This document shows, piece after piece, positions 42,011 to 50,550 of a stretch of DNA of 64,000 bases. Made by a program: the position numbers and the translations under genes. This DNA is from Paenibacillus_AB sp036577625 (GTDB lineage Bacteria; Bacillota; Bacilli; Paenibacillales; NBRC-103111): positions 1 to 64,000 of the forward strand of contig NZ_JARBDC010000064.1 of NCBI RefSeq assembly GCF_036577625.1, read 5' to 3'. A model generated the notes under the pieces. The model was given only the letters and a program-made list of their open reading frames with translations, searched no databases and had not been told where the DNA came from. How positions within the stretch are numbered: position 1 is the first letter of the stretch; each line of letters opens with the position of its first letter.

Positions 42011-43678
42011 ATGAAAGGAACTTACGCGATCGGCATCGACTACGGAACGGAATCCGGGCGGGCGCTGATCGTCGATACGAAGGACGGGCGGGTGCTGGCG
42101 TCGCATGTGACGCCGTATCCGCACGGCGTCATCGACAAGGAGTTGCCCGGCGGCGCCAGACTCGGCGAAGATTGGGCGCTGCAGCATCCGGACGACTATT
42201 TGGAGGTGCTGCGCCGCTCCGTGCCGGAGGCGCTGCGTCTGTCCGGAGTTTCCGCGGACGAGATCGTCGGCATCGGCATCGACTTTACGGCGTGCACCGT
42301 CTTGCCGATCGACCGGAATGGCGAGCCTCTCTGCTTCCGCGAGGAATGGAAAGGGCGTCCCCACGCTTACGTGAAGCTGTGGAAGCATCATGCCGCCCAG
42401 GAGGACGCGGACCGGCTGAACGCGCTGGCGACCGAGCGGGGCGAGGCGTTTTTGAGCCGGTACGGCGGCAGCTTGTCGTCGGAATGGCTGCTGCCGAAGA
42501 TCGCCCAAACGCTTCGCGAGGACCCGGACGCGTTCGCGGCGGCGGACCGTTTCGTGGAGGCGGCGGATTGGGTCGTCTGGGCGATGACCGGGGTGCTGGC
42601 GCGGAACAGCTGCGCCGCCGGCTATAAAGGGACATGGCACAAGACGGCGGGCTACCCGGGCCGGGACTTCCTGAGAGCGGCCGATCCGCGGCTGGAGACG
42701 CTCGCCGAGACGAAGCTGCGGGGCGACGTGATCGCCTCCGGGACGAAGGCGGGGGAGCTGACGGCGGAAATGGCCCGGCTGACCGGACTTCGGCCCGGCA
42801 TCCCGGTCGCGGCGGCGATCATCGACGCGCACGCCGCCGTCCCGGGCGTCGGCGTCGTCGCGCCGGGCACGATGGTGCTGGCGATGGGGACGTCGCTGTG
42901 CCATATGGTCATCGCCGACGCGGAGCGTCCGGTCGAAGGTATCCGCGGCATCGTCGAGGACGGCATCGTGCCCGGCTATTTCGGCTACGAGGCGGGACAG
43001 CCGGCGGTCGGCGACATGTTCGCCTGGTTCGCCGGGCAGGCGGTGCCCGCCCATGTCCGCGACGCGGCCGTGCAGGAAGGCGTGACCGTTTTCGATTATT
43101 TGGGACGCGGAGCCGCGGCGCTGGCGCCGGGAGAAAGCGGATTGCTCGCGCTCGACTGGTGGAACGGCAACCGGTCCGTGCTCGCCGACGAAAGCTTGCG
43201 GGGCTTGATCGTCGGGCTCGGCCTGCAGACGAAGCCCGAGCATATATACCGGGCGCTGCTGGAGGCGACCGCTTTCGGCACGAAGCGGGTGATCGAGGCG
43301 TTCGAACGGAGCGGCATCGGGATCGCGTCGCTGTCGGCGAACGGCGGCATTCCGCAGCGCAACGCGCTGCTTATGCAAATATACGCCGACGTGACCGGCA
43401 AGCGGGTCGACATCCCGGCGGCGGAGCAGTCGACCGCGCTCGGCTCGGCCATGATGGGCGCGGTCGCGGCGGGCTCGGCCGGGGGCGGCTACGACACGAT
43501 CGCCGAAGCCGCGGCGCGCATGGCGCCTCCGGTGAAGGCTTCGTACGAGCCGAACCCGGAGCATGTGCGGATTTACGGGGAGCTTTACGCGGAGTACGTG
43601 AAGCTGCACGATTTTTTCGGCAAGCAGTCGAGCGGGATTATGCACAAGCTGCGCGCGCTGAAGGAACGGGCGCGGTAA
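42011..43678 (+). CDS. araB: ribulokinase (FGGY family)
   Basis: A 555-residue sugar kinase, the length of AraB rather than fuculokinase (about 480). The N-terminal AIGIDYGTESGRALIVD and GIGIDFTACTVLPID are the ATP and sugar motifs of ribulokinases, followed by AAIIDAHAAVPGVG and ANGGIPQRN. AraB enzymes accept both L- and D-ribulose, so after FucI this kinase could turn D-ribulose into D-ribulose 5-phosphate, feeding the pentose phosphate pathway directly. GGGAGG precedes the ATG by about 10 nt. It is in an operon with fucI. Confidence 0.88.
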   Translation: MKGTYAIGIDYGTESGRALIVDTKDGRVLASHVTPYPHGVIDKELPGGARLGEDWALQHPDDYLEVLRRSVPEALRLSGVSADEIVGIGIDFTACTVLPIDRNGEPLCFREEWKGRPHAYVKLWKHHAAQEDADRLNALATERGEAFLSRYGGSLSSEWLLPKIAQTLREDPDAFAAADRFVEAADWVVWAMTGVLARNSCAAGYKGTWHKTAGYPGRDFLRAADPRLETLAETKLRGDVIASGTKAGELTAEMARLTGLRPGIPVAAAIIDAHAAVPGVGVVAPGTMVLAMGTSLCHMVIADAERPVEGIRGIVEDGIVPGYFGYEAGQPAVGDMFAWFAGQAVPAHVRDAAVQEGVTVFDYLGRGAAALAPGESGLLALDWWNGNRSVLADESLRGLIVGLGLQTKPEHIYRALLEATAFGTKRVIEAFERSGIGIASLSANGGIPQRNALLMQIYADVTGKRVDIPAAEQSTALGSAMMGAVAAGSAGGGYDTIAEAAARMAPPVKASYEPNPEHVRIYGELYAEYVKLHDFFGKQSSGIMHKLRALKERAR

Positions 43679-43758
43679 AGCGCGGGAGCGGAAGCGAGCC
43701 CGGCCGCGATTGCGGAAGCCGGTCCGCCTCCGATTGTGGCGCCAGTCCCGACCATCAT

Positions 43759-43803
43759 GAGCAGCCGCCGAACCCCGGAAGGGAGCCTCGGCGGCTTGCT
43801 CTC
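43759..43803 (+). terminator. probable terminator of the fucI-araB operon
   Basis: GAGCAGCCGCCGA pairs with TCGGCGGCTTGCTC (one bulged base) around an 18-nt loop. No long T run follows, so it may be an inefficient terminator or only an RNA-stabilising hairpin. Confidence 0.5.
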
Positions 43804-43986
43804 ATGAATAAGAGTCCTTGAAGCCTCGTATCGCGCGCTTCCCTCGCGAAAGCTACAATGAGCGGACTTCGGGGGCTCTTATTTTGCCTGAAAAGCGTTC
43901 GGCAAGACCCAAGCCGGCGAAATATGATGCCCAAACGTCTTCCATTCCGCTTTTCGGCTGCAATGCCGATTATCGACGAAACAAAA

Positions 43987-44121
43987 GACCGTGAAGCTGA
44001 TCCCTTTGACCGCTTCCATCAGCTTGCGCTCCCGGCTCAGCAGGCTCCGCACGGCGGCGAAGCGGCCGGTTTTCGCGACCGGCACCCGAAACGTTTTGCG
44101 AATATCCTTTACTTCGATCAT
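43987..44121 (-). pseudogene. N-terminal fragment of an ABC transporter ATPase
   Basis: The leftward ATG at 44121 has a GGGACGGGAG ribosome site. The product starts MIEVKDIRKTFRVP and continues to EAVKGISFTV, the standard opening of an ABC-2-type ATPase up to the strand before Walker A. The frame then reads FCFVDNRHC and loses all similarity: no Walker A, signature or Walker B. About 45 codons survive of a gene normally near 300 codons. No matching permease is nearby, so the rest was deleted. The frame continues meaninglessly to 43879. Confidence 0.75.
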
Positions 44122-44198
44122 GGCTGCGCTCCCGTCCCTTTCGTTTTATACTGCCTCCGCATCAGCTTCCCGTGCTTTGATACTCCGTGACGCCGTAC

Positions 44199-44237
44199 CG
44201 CCAAAACGCCAAAACGCCAAAACGCCAAAACGCCAAA
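44199..44237. repeat. tandem octamer array CGCCAAAA x4.9
   Basis: Four perfect copies of CGCCAAAA and a fifth lacking the last base lie head to tail between the ABC fragment and the diguanylate cyclase, about 135 bp upstream of the latter's start. Such short arrays can change length by slippage. Confidence 0.95.
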
Positions 44238-44372
44238 CCGGCGACCAACAGAAAAGGGAGCGAATCGGTAAAACAAATGTCTCCTTTTGCCGCATAAGCT
44301 GGAGGAAGTCGGCAGGTCGATGTCGAATGATGTCGGCACGGATACATCTACGCATACAAAGAGGGACACGTC

Positions 44373-45941
44373 ATGAAACGGAAACAAGGCTTTACCCTGC
44401 AGCTGATGGTCGGCGCTCTCGTCATCTTGTCCGGCTTGACTACGCTTGCGGCGAGCATGGTTATCGCTTACCGGAACGAGAAGAAATCGCTTTCCCGCAT
44501 AGCGCTGGAAATGAATAAAATTCAATCCGACCGGATCGCCGATTCGGTGGACGGCTTGTTTTTCACGATGAAGACGAGCTTGTCCGAAACCGGCAGCCAT
44601 TTGATGCGCAAGCAAGGCCGAACCGATCCGGCCGAGCTGCTGGATTTGTTTTTGCTGACGCATCCCGATTTCAACTCGATCGTCCTGGTGGACGCAAACG
44701 GCATTCTTCTGCACGCTTCGCCGAGAAATCCGAACCGGATCGGGCAGAAGGTGGAGAGCGCCGGAGTGAAGCAGTCGCTCGAGGAAAAGCGGCCGCTCGT
44801 GACCGAGCCGTACACGAGCGTGGAGAACAGATTGATCGTCATGGTCAGCGAGCCGCTGTTCGATGAGACCGGCGCATATCGCGGATTTCTCGGCGGGTCG
44901 ATCCGGCTGCACGAGCACAATTTGCTCAGCAAAATCGTCTCCGGGCTGCCGAGCGGCGGCAGCGGCTCCTACGTCTATGTCGTAAGCTCCTCCGGCAACC
45001 TCCTGTACCATCCCGACAAAAACCGCATCGGGGAAAATGTAGCGGACAACGCGGCCGTGCAACACTTGATGGCCGGCCAATCCGGGGCGCAGCGTCTCGT
45101 CAATTCGCGCGGCGTCGATATGCTGGCGAGCTACACGGCGCTTAAAGGGGTAAGCTGGGGCGTCGTATCGCAGACGCCGACGGACGCCGTGCTGTCCGAT
45201 TCCAAAAAACAAGTGTCGGCGATCGCGCTGTATACGCTCCCGATCATGCTCGCCGTCCTTGTCCTCATTCATTTTATCGTCGGCAAAGCGTCCGCGCCGC
45301 TCGTCAAGCTGGCCCGCTACGCCGCCAGGCTGTCGTACCGAACGGGAGCGCCCGAGCCGCTGCCGATCATTCACGGCTGGAATTACGAAGCGAACAAGCT
45401 GTACGGGGCGATGGAAATCGCGGTCCGCCAAGTGCGCGGCGAGTTCGACAGCCTGCTTCTCGCTTCCCGAACGGACCCGCTCACCGGCTTGTTCAACCGT
45501 CGGGTGATGGACCATTATATCGGGATATGGATGGCCGAGCGGATGCCGTTTTGCTTGCTGCTGCTCGACCTGGACCATTTCAAGCAGGTCAACGACGAGT
45601 ACGGACACGACAAGGGAGACGAAGCGCTCCGGACGGTCGCGCAAACGGTCAAAGCGAACGCCGGGCCGGAGCACGTCTGCTGCCGGTTCGGCGGGGAGGA
45701 ATTCGTCGTGCTCATGCCGGGCGCGACGCGCAAGGAAGCGGCCGGCTTCGCGGAAGCGATCCGCAGCCGCCTGGAGCGGACCGCCAGCCCGATCGGCAAA
45801 CCGATTACGGTATCGATCGGATTGGCCGCGTACCCGGTATCGGCCGGCGACGCCGAAGCTTTGTTCCGGCTGGCCGACGAGGCGCTGTACCGTGCCAAGC
45901 GCGCGGGGCGCAACCGGGTTGAAATCGGCGGCGGGCCTTGA
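44373..45941 (+). CDS. membrane diguanylate cyclase with dCache sensor
   Basis: A 522-residue protein that should make c-di-GMP from GTP. A membrane helix near residues 11-32, an extracellular dCache-type domain (about 35-275, with SIVLVDANGILLHASP and VYVVSSSGNLLYHP), a second helix (about 278-298) and the catalytic GGDEF domain (about 365-520) follow in order. The active site reads GGEEF at 440-444, a functional variant. The inhibitory RxxD site five residues before it is absent (GPEH instead). AGAGGGAC precedes the ATG. It could supply the ligand of the riboswitch at 10391-10490. Confidence 0.92.
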   Translation: MKRKQGFTLQLMVGALVILSGLTTLAASMVIAYRNEKKSLSRIALEMNKIQSDRIADSVDGLFFTMKTSLSETGSHLMRKQGRTDPAELLDLFLLTHPDFNSIVLVDANGILLHASPRNPNRIGQKVESAGVKQSLEEKRPLVTEPYTSVENRLIVMVSEPLFDETGAYRGFLGGSIRLHEHNLLSKIVSGLPSGGSGSYVYVVSSSGNLLYHPDKNRIGENVADNAAVQHLMAGQSGAQRLVNSRGVDMLASYTALKGVSWGVVSQTPTDAVLSDSKKQVSAIALYTLPIMLAVLVLIHFIVGKASAPLVKLARYAARLSYRTGAPEPLPIIHGWNYEANKLYGAMEIAVRQVRGEFDSLLLASRTDPLTGLFNRRVMDHYIGIWMAERMPFCLLLLDLDHFKQVNDEYGHDKGDEALRTVAQTVKANAGPEHVCCRFGGEEFVVLMPGATRKEAAGFAEAIRSRLERTASPIGKPITVSIGLAAYPVSAGDAEALFRLADEALYRAKRAGRNRVEIGGGP

Positions 45942-46037
45942 TTTTTTGGCGAACGGTTCGAAGGAAAACACGGAACCTTCACGCAAGCTCGCCGGAATAT
46001 GGTACGATCGAAGTGTCGCATACCGAACTTATACAAC

Positions 46038-46069
46038 CGAAACGACGAAACGTCGAAACGACGAAAGGG
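46038..46069. repeat. tandem octamer array CGAAACGA x4
   Basis: Four head-to-tail units read CGAAACGA, CGAAACGT, CGAAACGA and CGAAAGGG. The last unit merges into the ribosome site of the aldo/keto reductase gene, so changes in copy number would move the promoter relative to the start. Confidence 0.85.
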
Positions 46070-46078
46070 AGTGGGACG

Positions 46079-47131
46079 ATGGATGCGTTAACGCCGAATC
46101 CGGCGCTGTACAACGTACCGTTCCGGACGACCGAATTTGGCGGGATGCCTTACAGGAACCTCGGCCGTACAGGTTTGCGCGTTTCCAATATCGGGCTCGG
46201 CACATGGAAGGTCGGGTTCCCGGAAACGGGCGACGGCTCGCGCGTCGGCGAGGCGGCCGCGTTCGCCATTTTCGACCGGGCGCTCGAGCTGGGCGTCACG
46301 TTCTGGGATACGGCGAACCGGTACAACCTCGGCTCGGGCAACTCCGAGCGCGTCATCGGCCGATGGTTCAAGGCGAACGCGGCGCACCGGCGCGATATCG
46401 TATTGGCGACGAAGCTGTTCGGCGGCATGGACGGCACGACCCCGAACCATAGCGGCTTGTCGCGCCTCAACATTGTCGCGTCGGTCGAAGCCAGCCTGGA
46501 GCGTCTGCAAACGGACTGGATCGACGTCCTTTACTTTCACGGCTTCGACCCGGATACGCCGCCGGAGGAAAGCTTGACGGCGGTCGAAGATTTGGTGCGG
46601 GACGGTCGGGTCCGCTACTTCGCCGTCTCCAACTTTACGCGGGAGCAGCTCGAGCTGTACAGGGCCGCATCCGCCTCGTTGTCCGTCCGGTGCCGGATCG
46701 CCGCGGTGCAAAATCAGTTCGACGTGCTGGACGGGGAGCAGGCCGAGCGGCCGGGCGTGCTCGACTACTGCGCGGCGAACGGCATCGCGTTTGTGCCGTG
46801 GAGTCCGCTCGCCCGCGGGCTGCTGACCGACCGGTACCTGGACGCGTCCGCCGTCGGTCCCGGCGACCGCCGCTACGACGAGGGCGACCCGCAGATCGAC
46901 GGGCGCACGGCGGACAAGCTGAACCGGCTCGCCGCCTTGTCCCGCGAGTGGGGCGTCCCGATCAACCAGCTCGTCATGGCGTATATGCTGACGCTGCCCG
47001 GGATGGGCCCGCTCATTCCGTCGTCGTCGACCGTGGCGCAGCTCGAATCGAACGCCGCCGCCGGCAAAATCGCGCTGGAGCCCGAGCGGCTGGCGCGGAT
47101 TCGCGAAGCGCTGGCGGAGACGCCGCAGTGA
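46079..47131 (+). CDS. aldo/keto reductase
   Basis: A 350-residue NAD(P)H-dependent carbonyl reductase with a TIM-barrel fold. The catalytic tetrad is visible: Asp and Tyr in FWDTANRYNLGSGNSE, Lys in VLATKLFGG and His in LYFHGFDP. The C-terminal region SSSTVAQLESNAAAGKI binds the cofactor phosphate. It is of the YdbC/Gpr type with an extended N-terminus. ATG 46079 has AAAGGGAG 6-7 nt upstream. The substrate is unknown; the next genes encode sugar-type dehydrogenase and isomerase enzymes. Confidence 0.88.
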   Translation: MDALTPNPALYNVPFRTTEFGGMPYRNLGRTGLRVSNIGLGTWKVGFPETGDGSRVGEAAAFAIFDRALELGVTFWDTANRYNLGSGNSERVIGRWFKANAAHRRDIVLATKLFGGMDGTTPNHSGLSRLNIVASVEASLERLQTDWIDVLYFHGFDPDTPPEESLTAVEDLVRDGRVRYFAVSNFTREQLELYRAASASLSVRCRIAAVQNQFDVLDGEQAERPGVLDYCAANGIAFVPWSPLARGLLTDRYLDASAVGPGDRRYDEGDPQIDGRTADKLNRLAALSREWGVPINQLVMAYMLTLPGMGPLIPSSSTVAQLESNAAAGKIALEPERLARIREALAETPQ

Positions 47132-47313
47132 GACTGTCCGCCGAAGCGGAACGCCCTTGTTTAAAATTGGGACAACGATCTAAAAAAATGAAATGAACTC
47201 GCTCCGTCCGCGCCTTATACTGATGTCGAACCGAGCATGAAAGCGTTCGGCGCGGGCGGCCAAGCGCCCGCCCGTCAAGAAGACGATCGCGCAAGACGAG
47301 AGGAGTTTGACCC

Positions 47314-48390
47314 ATGAATCGGAAAACAAGGCTGGGCATTATCGGAGCCGGCAATATCGGAGCCGTGCACGCGACGGAATTCGGCAAGCTGAAGGAAACT
47401 TGCGAGCTCGCGGCGATATCGGACGTTTCCAAGCCGCTCGCGGAATCGCGGGCGAGGCAATTCGGCATTCCGGTCGTCGAGGAAAGCCCGGAGAAGCTGA
47501 TCGCAAGAAGCGATATCGACGCGGTCATCATCGGCGTGCCGAACAAGTTCCACGCCGACCTGGCGGTTAGCGCCCTCGAATCGGGCAAGCACGTGCTGCT
47601 CGAGAAGCCGATGGGGCTCGACGCCGAGCACGCGAAGCGGATCGTCCGCGCGCAGCGGGCGACCGGCAACGTGCTGATGGTATCGCACCAGATGCGCTGG
47701 GACTGGGTGCCGCTGCAGGTGAAGCAGCAGGTCGAAGCGGGCGCCCTCGGCCGCATTTATTCGGCGAAAACGGGCTGGTACCGCCGCAAAGGGATACCGG
47801 GCTGGGGCACCTGGTTTACGCGCAAAGACATGTCGGGCGGCGGTCCGCTGATCGACATCGGCGTCCATATGCTCGATTTGGCGCTTCACCTGATGGGCGA
47901 TCCGAAGCCGGTAGCCGTATCGGGCGCCGTATACGCCGAGTTCGGGCCGAAGAAGAAAGGGATCGGCACGTGGGGAACGCCGGATTGGAACGGCGTCTGG
48001 GACGTGGAAGATTTCAGCACCGCGCTCATCCGGATGGAGGACGGCAGCACGCTTACGCTGGAAGTGAGCTGGGCGGTCCATATGGATACGGACAGCAAGC
48101 CGTTCATTCATTTGATGGGCTCGGATGGAGGCGCCTCGCTGCGCGGCGGGGACGGCAAGTTTTTGACCGAATCGTTCGACCGCGCGATGGAGGTCGAGCT
48201 GAAGACGCCGGCCGGCGACGAAGGCGCGCGCATTCGGCTCAGCCGCCATTTCCTCGACTGCGTGCAAAACGGGAAGCAGCCGCTGACGTCGGCGATTACC
48301 GGTCTGACGAACAATTTGATCATCGACGCGATTTACGAGTCGTCCCGCACGGGCAGCGAAGTGAAGCTGGATTGGGACGGGCTTCGGTAA
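47314..48390 (+). CDS. Gfo/Idh/MocA family oxidoreductase
   Basis: A 358-residue NAD(P)-dependent dehydrogenase of sugars, inositols or related polyols. The Rossmann motif is GIIGAGNIGAVHA, the active-site Lys-Pro is in VLLEKPMG, and DIGVHMLDLALHLMG carries the conserved Asp/His pair. GAGAGGAG precedes the ATG. It is followed 58 nt later by a TIM-barrel sugar isomerase/epimerase, a frequent pairing in catabolic operons for modified sugars. The substrate is not predictable from sequence. Confidence 0.9.
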   Translation: MNRKTRLGIIGAGNIGAVHATEFGKLKETCELAAISDVSKPLAESRARQFGIPVVEESPEKLIARSDIDAVIIGVPNKFHADLAVSALESGKHVLLEKPMGLDAEHAKRIVRAQRATGNVLMVSHQMRWDWVPLQVKQQVEAGALGRIYSAKTGWYRRKGIPGWGTWFTRKDMSGGGPLIDIGVHMLDLALHLMGDPKPVAVSGAVYAEFGPKKKGIGTWGTPDWNGVWDVEDFSTALIRMEDGSTLTLEVSWAVHMDTDSKPFIHLMGSDGGASLRGGDGKFLTESFDRAMEVELKTPAGDEGARIRLSRHFLDCVQNGKQPLTSAITGLTNNLIIDAIYESSRTGSEVKLDWDGLR

Positions 48391-48448
48391 GAAAGCTTTC
48401 GCGGGAACGCTTCATGAAACGGATCGACGAAAGGAGAGCCTGCAATCG

Positions 48449-49297
48449 ATGGCGATTTTGAGAGGATTGACCCGGGCCGGGCTCGGGAACGTCGGGAACG
48501 CCGAGCAGTTTATCGCGCTGGCGTCGAAATACGGGTTTCAGGCGGTCGATATCGACGCTGCGGGATTGGCCGAAAGCCGCGGCGTAGACGGCGCGGCGGA
48601 GCTGCTCCGCTCGCACGGCGTCGTCATCGGCGCGATCGGACTGCCCGTCCAATGGCGCACGACGGACGACGAGTTTCGAGCCGGGCTTCCCCAGCTCGCG
48701 AAACAGGCGGAGCTGGCACAGCGGCTTGGCTGCACGGCCTGCACGACGTACATTTTGCCTTCGACCGACGAACCGGCCGCGCCGTTCATGGCGGCCGCGA
48801 TTCGCCGGCTGCGCCTCTGCGCGCAGCTGCTCGGCGCTTACGGCATCCGCCTCGGGCTCGAGTTCGTCGGGCCGCACCATTTGCGGACGCGGTGGAAAAA
48901 CCCGTTCATCTGGACGATGCAGGATACGCTGGACATGATCGACGCGATCGGCGAACCGAACGTCGGCCTGCTGCTGGACTGCTACCATTGGTACACGAAC
49001 GGCCTCGGCACGGAGGACGTCGCGCGGCTTCGCGCCGAGCAAATCGTCCACGTCCATCTGAACGACGCGCCGGCCGTACCGGTCGAGGAAGCGTTGGACA
49101 ACGGCAGGCTCATCACCGGCGAAGGCGTCATCGATCTTGTCGGGTTTTTGAAGGCGCTGAAGCAAACCGGCTACAGCGGCGCCGCTTCGCAGGAAGTGCT
49201 GACCCAGCAGCCGCCGCAGGAGCCTGCGGAGGAGCTGGTGCGGCGAACGAAGACGCAGTACGACCGGCTGTTCGCGGCGGCGGGCATCGACGGATAA
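48449..49297 (+). CDS. sugar phosphate isomerase/epimerase (xylose-isomerase-like TIM barrel)
   Basis: A 282-residue TIM-barrel protein of the AP-endonuclease-2 fold. Metal ligands appear as Glu in LGLEFVGPHH, Asp/His in GLLLDCYHWY and VHVHLNDAP, and Glu in ASQEVL. Members isomerise or epimerise sugars or inositols. GGAGAG precedes the ATG by about 8 nt. It is in a unit with the dehydrogenase upstream, and a leftward AraC gene closes the unit. Confidence 0.88.
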   Translation: MAILRGLTRAGLGNVGNAEQFIALASKYGFQAVDIDAAGLAESRGVDGAAELLRSHGVVIGAIGLPVQWRTTDDEFRAGLPQLAKQAELAQRLGCTACTTYILPSTDEPAAPFMAAAIRRLRLCAQLLGAYGIRLGLEFVGPHHLRTRWKNPFIWTMQDTLDMIDAIGEPNVGLLLDCYHWYTNGLGTEDVARLRAEQIVHVHLNDAPAVPVEEALDNGRLITGEGVIDLVGFLKALKQTGYSGAASQEVLTQQPPQEPAEELVRRTKTQYDRLFAAAGIDG

Positions 49298-49363
49298 ACC
49301 GGCCCGCGCCGATCCGTTCGAACCGCGTTCGGATCACGGCACGGCGTCCGGACGAGAGGCGGC

Positions 49364-50254
49364 TTAAGAGGAACGCTCGGGCGTTCCCGACAGCTTGCGG
49401 TAATCGTTCGGGGTCGTGCCTTTTTGTTCGCGGAAAATGCGCGAAAACGTATTGTAGGAGCCGTATCCGGCCTCCATCGCGATGTCGCAAATTTTCATGT
49501 CCGTCGACGACAGCAGGCCGCAGGCGTGGCGGAGCCGGACGTCGTGGACGTGCTGGAGAAACGTCCGGCCCGCCTTCTTTTTGAACAATGCGCTTAAATA
49601 GGCCGGGGAAATGCGAAAATGCCCGGCTACCGCGTTCAGCGTCAGCTCTTCCTTGAAATGATGCTGAATGTAGCGGATGACGTCCAAGTACAAGCTTTTG
49701 CCCGCGGTCCCTTCCTCCTTGATGTCGCTCCTCGCCGCCGCGGCGGCCCGCTTCCGGCTCCGGTCGAAGCCGATCAAAATGTCGATCAGCATCACTTTCA
49801 TTTTGAGCCGTCTCCATGATTCGCTGCCGCGGTATTCGTCGTACAAGGCGTCGAACGACCGGTTCATTGCTTCCGCCCCCTCGCCTTCGAACGAATGGTA
49901 CGAGGGGAGGGACGGATCGGAACCGACGAGCAGCCGCGCCAGCTCCGTTTTGCCTTCCATTTCCGCGAACAGTCCGTGACTGAACCGAATATTATACAAA
50001 GTGAGCGTGCAGCCCGGCTTCGTGTGCAGCTCGTGAATTTGATACGGCTGAATGAACGACAGCGTGCCCGGCTTCATCGGATGCGTGACGCCGTTGATCG
50101 TCTCCGAGCCTTCGCCGGCCGTGACGTAAGACAGCTCCAAGTAATCGTGCCGGTGAGCCGGATACCCTTGCCCGAGCCGGTTGATCGAAAAGTGCAGCGG
50201 GAAGGCGGTGTTCATATTCGGATAGTGATCGATATATTTGGGAAGGTAGGACAC
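49364..50254 (-). CDS. AraC family regulator with cupin sensor
   Basis: A 296-residue regulator. The cupin domain shows GYPAHRHDYLELSYVTAGEGSE and KPGTLSFIQPYQIHEL. The C-terminal pair of helix-turn-helix motifs includes AGHFRISPAYLSALFKKKAG and AGYGSYNTFSRIFREQKG. GTG 50254 follows AGAGG by 8 nt; ATG 50260 is only 2 nt away from it and less likely. It is convergent with the dehydrogenase/isomerase pair and divergent from the ferredoxin oxidoreductase operon. It more likely controls the sugar genes. Confidence 0.88.
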   Translation of the reverse strand: MSYLPKYIDHYPNMNTAFPLHFSINRLGQGYPAHRHDYLELSYVTAGEGSETINGVTHPMKPGTLSFIQPYQIHELHTKPGCTLTLYNIRFSHGLFAEMEGKTELARLLVGSDPSLPSYHSFEGEGAEAMNRSFDALYDEYRGSESWRRLKMKVMLIDILIGFDRSRKRAAAAARSDIKEEGTAGKSLYLDVIRYIQHHFKEELTLNAVAGHFRISPAYLSALFKKKAGRTFLQHVHDVRLRHACGLLSSTDMKICDIAMEAGYGSYNTFSRIFREQKGTTPNDYRKLSGTPERSS

Positions 50255-50452
50255 GGGCATTTCCTCTTTCTCGCTTTCTCGCGCATCGCGCCCGGTTTGT
50301 TCGGCCTGCGGACGCCGCGGGCGACGAATGGCTGCGAATGCTTGAACATACATTGATAGAAGCGGCTTGCAGCGAAAAAATGCGTAATCGGTATCGGATA
50401 AACCTATTATAAATCGTTATAGCCCGTTTGCGCGAAAATTCCGAAAAAAAGA

Positions 50453-50480
50453 TTGCTGACGCCATTTTTGCTGTTACAAT
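50453..50480 (+). promoter_or_regulatory. promoter of the ferredoxin oxidoreductase operon
   Basis: TTGCTG (50453-50458) and TACAAT (50475-50480) are 16 bp apart, 71 nt upstream of the start codon, in an AT-rich stretch. Confidence 0.55.
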
Positions 50481-50550
50481 AAAAACAGACACAATTTCGA
50501 CACAATGGACTTCGCGAGTCGCCGCATTCATCCCGAAAGGAGCAACTTCA

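Noticed and set aside
40157..43645. A 1162-codon open frame on the reverse strand across fucI and araB
   Set aside because: It mirrors two clear genes on the other strand, has no ribosome site and an Arg-rich composition, the usual by-product of GC-rich codon bias.
44199..44237. Possible small CRISPR-like array
   Set aside because: Units are 8 bp with no spacers; it is a simple tandem repeat. No CRISPR array or cas gene exists in the window.
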